Origin: Bactrocera neohumeralis
Lineage: Eukaryota; Arthropoda; Insecta; Diptera; Tephritidae
Length of the DNA stretch: 64,000 nt
Direction of reading: 5' to 3'
NCBI RefSeq assembly: GCF_024586455.1
Contig: NC_065920.1
Coordinates: 72,904,215 to 72,968,214, forward strand
Shown: positions 63,331 to 64,000 of the stretch, piece after piece
Numbering within the stretch: the first letter of the stretch is position 1
How the letters are laid out: the number at the start of each line of letters is the position of its first letter
The notes under the pieces: generated by a model
Seen by the model: the letters and a program-made list of their open reading frames with translations, nothing else
Database searches by the model: none
Told to the model about the DNA's origin: nothing
Made by a program: the position numbers and the translations under genes

Positions 63331-64000
63331 ATAAGTTGAAGTTTAATTAGAAATAATAATATGTTTATTTGAAAGATTATTTATACTTGATTATCCAATC
63401 TCAGTTGACAGTGGAAAACAAGAATGGGTACGAAATTCTTTAGTGAATAATAAGCGGGCGTAGTTTCTTAGGTTTTTCTTTTCTTCCAGACTTTTGGGAT
63501 CATTTGTTCTTTCTTCGAGAAGCAGTGGAAAAATTATAATTATTTCCGGCCAATTTTTTTCCTTCATTTAGTCTCAGCGACCAGGAATATTCAGTTTTAT
63601 AACTACAAAGAAGAAATAAACAATAAAAGCTTTTATTTTAATTTTCGGAAAATATTATCGAATAATTTTGCTTTATGTGTCTAACTGTTAACAATAGCAA
63701 TTAGCTAAAAGTCCCCACATTTGTACGGCAACAGTGTAAAACAATTATTTGCGCCACACAATGAAATGCTACTTTCATTTTATAAATGCGCCGCAGGATA
63801 ATGAGGGCACAGAGAAGGACCACAAGAAATTATGAAAAACTTTAAAATATTGTAATTAGATGACAGAGAAATCAAAGCACGAAAGAAATGTGGGTTCGAG
63901 TGAGCAAAATGCTGCCTCGAAGGAAATTAGCACAAATGAAGGCGAAGTGAGCTGAAAAAGGAAATGGAAATGAAGTAGAAGACTATTGAATATACTTTTA
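63331..64000. other. No recognised gene
   Basis: AT-rich DNA. The last 250 bases are purine-rich (GAGGGCACAGAGAAGGACC) without a credible frame. Confidence 0.4.

Noticed and set aside
1..64000. tRNA, rRNA, CRISPR or prokaryotic operon structures
   Set aside because: No cloverleaf, rRNA core, spacer-repeat array or clustered bacterial-type ORFs were recognised on either strand by eye.

Overview
This is a eukaryotic, AT-rich, repeat-dense stretch of a higher-fly (brachyceran) genome. The long introns, GT-AG junctions, CATATG/CA microsatellites, many Tc1/mariner relics and one gene with strong similarity to Drosophila cGMP-dependent protein kinases (PKG) point to a true fly. I suspect a tephritid fruit fly from the transposon families, but this is inference. 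No bacterial-type operons, CRISPR arrays, rRNA or tRNA genes were seen.

One protein-coding gene can be built with confidence. It is a plus-strand PKG-like kinase of 12 coding exons between 21198 and 47985 (model of about 1107 residues). The first coding exon (21198) is followed by an intron of about 15.7 kb full of transposon debris, a 20-codon exon (36965) and a large low-complexity exon (39511-40653). Two linker exons come next (41690, about 44569). Seven compact 3' exons (44844-47985) carry two cyclic-nucleotide-binding domains and an AGC kinase domain. The sequence is neither foraging nor Pkg21D. It best fits the third Drosophila PKG-like gene, CG4839, an assignment made from memory. Both nucleotide pockets keep the phosphate-binding Arg but lack the Thr typical of cGMP-selective PKGs.

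Region by region. 1-16 kb: a complex satellite (1.1-2.05 kb), mariner relics (3.2, 7.6, 11.0, 15.1 kb), AT-rich DNA, an array of transposon-end-like motifs (6.6-7.1 kb), two possible small exons (6.08, 6.34 kb), and non-LTR retrotransposon fragments (10.2, 12.8 kb). 16.5-21.1 kb: a GC-richer block that may be promoter or 5' UTR, then about 2.5 kb of very AT-rich degenerate repeats and a TCATAAGTC-type array. 21.3-37 kb (intron 1): non-LTR RT/RNase H relics, a TTAA-flanked piggyBac-like MITE nested in another MITE, seven mariner fragments, and a 31-bp minisatellite carrying near-perfect ecdysone-receptor palindromes (28.75-29.09 kb). 37-48 kb: the rest of the kinase gene, whose introns hold four separate tandem-repeat systems. 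48-64 kb: poly(A) signals, then Tc1, Mos1-like, cecropia-like and deletion-derivative mariner relics, an RT relic, and long stretches where I recognise nothing.

Apart from the kinase gene, nearly all recognisable coding similarity is dead transposon sequence. The most interesting signals are the altered nucleotide pockets of the kinase, the hormone-response-element-like minisatellite, and the intronic repeats that copy an exon boundary.
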